DNA of 64,000 nucleotides from Selaginella tamariscina (taxonomy: Eukaryota; Streptophyta; Lycopodiopsida; Selaginellales; Selaginellaceae), in NCBI GenBank assembly GCA_003024785.1, contig PUQB01000320.1:91970-155969 (forward strand), written 5' to 3'. Position numbers and translations under genes: made by a program. The notes beneath the pieces are model-generated. The model saw only the letters and a program-made list of their open reading frames with translations, was not told where the DNA came from and searched no databases. This document shows positions 60,209 through 64,000 of the stretch, piece after piece (positions within the stretch are counted from its first letter, which is position 1; each line of letters opens with the position of its first letter).

Positions 60209-61399
60209 GTGCCACATGTCAGAATGACAGAGTTCATGCAGGAAATGGATAATAATGCAGCTCAAAACATCGTTACCATGGGGGCCACTTCAGTTTTTGC
60301 ATCATCATTTTTATTGGCTTCAGTTCCGAAATCAATTTCTTCAGCGCATGCAATATCTGAATCTTGTAAGGATGATGTACAATTAAATGATGAAGGGATA
60401 GGCAACGAAATAGTGGCAACGGATAAATGTGAAAGGGAGCAAACAAGTGATTTGCAAAGTATTCAAGAGGCAACGCTATCTCATGTTACTCATGGCCATA
60501 TTGTGTTGTTGGATGTCAATGGTGTTCTGCTTCATCGACAAAGGCCCAGGATAGAAAAACAGAAATCAAACAAGGAGATTTCATTCCTTGTCATGGTAAA
60601 TTTCGATATGATATTATTTTTCGTCCAGGGTTGGATCGTCTCTTTCAAAAGCTTAAGGAGATGGGTGCGCTTGTGGGGATTTGGTCATGCATGCAGATTC
60701 ATAACTTAACACCGCTGTTGAGTTTACTTAAGAAACATTGTAGTGTTGCAGAAGAGGTGATTCGTAAAGATTGGATTTTTGACCAGCGAATGTGTCATAA
60801 ACCTCTCGAATTTCACAATATAAGAAAGGAAAGCAAGCCATACTTCTTCAAGAATGAAAGAATAATTGGGACTCATGGGGGAGATCAGTCGCTTAAAGGA
60901 TACGAAGAATGCACAGATTTAGTAGTAGACGACTCTCCTCAGAAGGCTATGCTCAACCAAAACATTGCTTGTATTCATCCAAATCACTTTCGATCCATAT
61001 TCTGATACCGATATTCTGGATGAGCTAGTGAACTACTTGGATACGTGCCTCAGAAAGAAGAATCTCGAAAATTTTTGTGAGCAGTATCCACCGTATCATA
61101 CATTTCCTGAAGCTTTTCTTTCTCGTGATATTGAATTTTATAAAATGAAGGATAGCAACCGGGCGCTTTATAATATTATTCTTAAGGAACGTCAGTTTTT
61201 AGATGAGCCTTTATGCAGACCTTCTCTTATCACATCTTATGTATTAACAAGGATGGCAACTCCCAATTGCATTCGTGAGAGTGTTAAGTGGTGGCAACAA
61301 CATCAAGATATTGACCAAAATGATTTGATTAATCCGGAGAGTGATGATTTAGACAAAATGAAAAGATTTCTTTGTATGATAGAAAGAAAGTATTTATAA
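60209..61399 (+). pseudogene. HAD-superfamily FCP1/NIF-like phosphatase, frameshifted
   Basis: Protein phosphatase fold of the FCP1/SCP group. Motif I is IVLLDVNGVLLHR (about 60500-60538), the D-x-N-G form I remember from a plant family, with the second catalytic aspartate replaced by asparagine. Motif II region: FRPGLDRLFQKLKEMGALVGIWSC. Motif III lysine in CHKPLEFHNI. Motif IV is VVDDSPQKAMLNQ (about 60921-60960). The C-terminal part, to KRFLCMIERKYL, has no recognised domain. One frame change lies near 60550-60575 and another near 60990 (an extra C). The first ATG at 60209 gives a 90-residue N-terminus of unknown role; upstream exons at about 60130-60180 are possible. It follows the ParB/MTase-like gene in the same direction and may be element cargo or a host gene next to it. 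Confidence 0.7.
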
Positions 61400-61690
61400 A
61401 AAATTAACATGTTGATAAGAAAATGATTTCATTTGTAATTATGTTTGATAGTATTTCTTCATTATTGTAAACTATTTTTAGAATAATATGAATATTCTAA
61501 GATATTTTAGGAATATTCCTTACTAAGTAAGGTTATTGAAGGATTAATTAATTAATTAATTAATATTTAAGGCTTAATTACATATTAATTAAATGATTAA
61601 TTAATAATTAAAACTTAAGTATTAATTAGTAATTTATTTTATATTCCCATTTTCACGTATCATGCCCACTTTAGTTACAACCGTGCATAA
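61400..61690. other. AT-rich spacer with GAATATTC motifs
   Basis: After the phosphatase gene. 61484-61520 has GAATATTCTAAGATATTTTAGGAATATTCC, like the ends of the family 1 transposon, then TTAATTAATTAA runs. A candidate right end of the family 2 element; not proven. Confidence 0.4.
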
Positions 61691-61699
61691 CATTCTTTT

Positions 61700-62420
61700 T
61701 GCAGTAATCAATTGTGGATACACGTAACACTTCCGAAAGATGTAGGATCCATCTTCACCTCTTGCTGAACTGCAGGGGAAGATTGCAACCCATGAATCGC
61801 CTTTTTCTTACAATAGGACCAATGCAAGGAACCTTTCAAATATGAGTTGTTCTTCCGGGTTGTTATTATTGAAATCCAACCCAGAATATGTTTGAACCAT
61901 CTTGCCGTCTTAATTCAAATGTTCGCCACCTCACGAGGGATCCAGTGATGCAATGTGCCATTAGGTGAAACTCTGTCACAACTACACCACGAAGTCGGAC
62001 CCTAGTTTCTTTGCTGACACTACTTCCATTGGATTTATAACTGTGATGGTGCCTCTCCCAACCTCAATCTCATGAAGAAAGAGAATCACCTCATCCATCA
62101 TAGCATGCAAGCCATATTGGTAAACTCGTGCTATTATTTGTTTATGACTCTGCATATTCTGTGTCAGCCTGACTTCATGTAAATTCCACAATACAGGAGA
62201 ACCTCCTCAAATTCTATTCCCGGAACCTCAACATGCTTTGTAAATGGTGCTCACCCATACGTACACACAAGATCTTTGGGGAATATTGTGACATGATGCA
62301 TTATCATCTCGAACTTCCACAATTCCAGTGCCAACTATCTCGTTGTTTCAAGAAGACATACTTTATGTCTAGTATTAACATATTGTCATGCACATAAATA
62401 ATTGTGTTATTTATGATATC
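61700..62420 (-). pseudogene. N-terminal remnant of family 2 transposase, second copy
   Basis: Two DUF8039-like domains. 62191-61982 is open across the region that is broken in the first copy (LHEV..QSHKQIIARVY, then DEVILFLHEIEVGRG) and ends at KKLGSDFVV. No DDE core is present here: the copy begins at about 61691 inside the gene. Confidence 0.65.
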
Positions 62421-62529
62421 TGTTTATGCAATTTTTTAAGAAAATCATAACTGCGGTTGCTTAATATATATGCATGTGCATAATAATACATTATTATGTA
62501 TAAAGATAATATCTCATGCTTGATTAATA

Positions 62530-63380
62530 CAACTGATGAGTGGAATTAATCCCGCTAACGACTCCCTCCGACGAGGAAAAATGGGCGGGATTAATCCCGC
62601 GCAGACTCTACCCTTTAGAAGGAGTCGGCGAGATTAATCCGCCGTCGACTCTACCCCATCGAAGAGAGTCAGCGGGATTAATCCCGTCGCCGATTTCACT
62701 CTCCGCGAGAAAGAATCGGTTGGATTAATCCCGCCGTCGGACTCTAACCCCATCGAAGAGAGTAGGCGGGGATTAATCCCGCTGTCGATTCCCTTCGAGA
62801 GGGAAGAATCGGCGGGATTAATCGCCGTCGGTACTTCCTCGTCGGAGAGAGGCGGCGGATTATCTCGCCCGCGGACTCCCTCTGACGAGGAGTACCAGCG
62901 GGATTAATCCTGCCGTCGGATCTTCCTCGTTAGTGAGAGTCGGCGGGATTAATCCCGCCGCAAATCCCTCCAACGAGGAAGAGGGGCAGGATTAATCCGC
63001 CCACAACTCTCCGACGGGGAATTAGGCGGCATGATTTAATCCCGCTCATAACTCTCTCCGAAACTATGATTTCAAGAGATCTCGGGATAAATCCTGCCCA
63101 TAATATTTAAAACAGGGAAGTGGTGGTGAGATTAATCCGCCACCCCTTCTCTGCTTCCTAAAACGGTTGGCGAGACTAATCCCGCTAACAACTCTTTCTA
63201 ATAAATTCAGGTAACTCTTTATCAGTTGAGAGAGTTTATAAGCGGGATTAATCCCGCGCTCTTTTTAAGAGGCAGAGAAGTATTGCCTGGACTAATTCTG
63301 CCATAGCTATCAAGAGATGGTGGCGGGATTAATCCCGCTACCTCTTTAAGAGGGAAAAAGAAATGGCCGGATTATCTGCC
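62530..63380. repeat. Decayed GGCGGGATTAATCCCGCC array, right
   Basis: Counterpart of 51640-52440 with about 20 units, some perfect (62941-62962), most altered. Spacers again CTCC..CGAGGAAGA. Frames translated here repeat GLIP and are not genes. Confidence 0.8.
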
Positions 63381-64000
63381 GCCCCGGCTAACCGAGAATA
63401 TTAAGTTAGAAGGATATTTAAATAGGATAATCCCTAACATAATATATTATAATTCTAATGCATTCCTAAACCCTTAAATTCTAAATTTAAGAGAGAATGT
63501 AAGAGAGTGAATTTTTATAACTATATCTAAATTTGTTTATAATACTTACTTATAAACAGCACTGAAGGTGCCGTGCTTTTCTATAACAATAGCACACCAA
63601 TTTAATGTCATTCATGTACTGATCCAATGAAGAAAAAAGAAAAATCTAAAGAGTTGAAAATAAGGAAATTAAGAAACCCTTGCTGCAGAAAGAACAAGAT
63701 CTGAATTTGAGTGAGAAATTAAATGCATTTTCAAATTTACATGTCAGACCGACATACTTATGTCAGAAATTCAAAATTTTTTGAAAAGAACAGAAAAGAA
63801 AATTTAAGATGAGTTGAAATAAATAACCGACAATCTGACATATTACTCTCCAATTCCAATGAGTTTTAAAATTGTATTTAATGTTATTCAAGTGATTCAA
63901 GCTGTTTACTATTACGAAATTTTGTAATTATTCTACATTCTGAATATTCCAGTATATATTATTAAATATATATTATATATATATACTTATAAAATAAATA

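Larger units (their letters stand above)
61691..64000. repeat. Direct repeat of 50790-53000, truncated by window end
   Basis: Same order and orientation as the left copy, about 10.9 kb away: transposase N-terminal remnant, decayed palindrome array, then the AT-rich foldback arm (from about 63640). Many small deletions relative to the left copy. Either a tandem duplication or a second, adjacent family 2 element continues past the window. Confidence 0.85.

Overview
This is nuclear DNA of a land plant, dominated by mobile elements. The evidence is spliceosomal introns with GT..AG ends, an A-type plant cytochrome P450 with its usual intron, three plant Ty3/gypsy LTR retrotransposons, and AT-rich non-coding DNA full of (TA)n and (CA)n. 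A bryophyte or other non-seed plant is my guess, because I remember similar transposase and HAD-phosphatase families from such genomes; I could not test this.

Layout. 1-3120: AT-rich DNA with no recognisable gene. 3131-4688: a frameshifted P450 gene. 5451-39458: one nested structure. An old Ty3/gypsy element (A) has LTRs at 5451-6016 and 38886-39458. Just inside its left LTR lies a 15.7-kb composite (6020-21743) made of two inverted copies of a DNA transposon (family 1) around a 0.6-kb P450 fragment. A second Ty3/gypsy element (B, 27800-35987) sits in the 3' part of A. 39459-42750 is AT-rich with decayed gypsy traces and a tandem repeat. 42751-48197 is a younger chromovirus (C) on the minus strand. 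48589-64000 holds a second kind of DNA transposon (family 2): a DDE-type transposase gene (minus), palindrome arrays, a large AT-rich foldback, a long intron-containing gene (plus), a HAD/FCP1-like phosphatase gene (plus), and a direct repeat of the left part running off the window.

The most interesting system is shared by families 1 and 2. Each carries two divergent genes around an array of short perfect palindromes: AGTCGGCATGCCGACT in family 1 and GGCGGGATTAATCCCGCC in family 2. One gene is a transposase. The other, with multiple exons, encodes an apparent fusion of a ParB/sulfiredoxin-like domain (DGNHR or SGQH motif) to a beta-class DNA-methyltransferase-like domain with degenerate catalytic motifs. 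Such fusions are familiar from phages and plasmids. The two families have unrelated-looking transposases and different palindromes but the same layout. I therefore propose that the ParB-like/MTase-like protein recognises, and may modify or mark, the element's own palindromes, like a ParB-parS pair. This is inference.

Most genes carry one-base indels, often in G or T runs. In family 1 the two copies break at different places. In the family 2 ParB/MTase gene, two homopolymer indels alone separate the sequence from an open frame of about 975 codons. Some breaks may therefore be assembly errors rather than decay.
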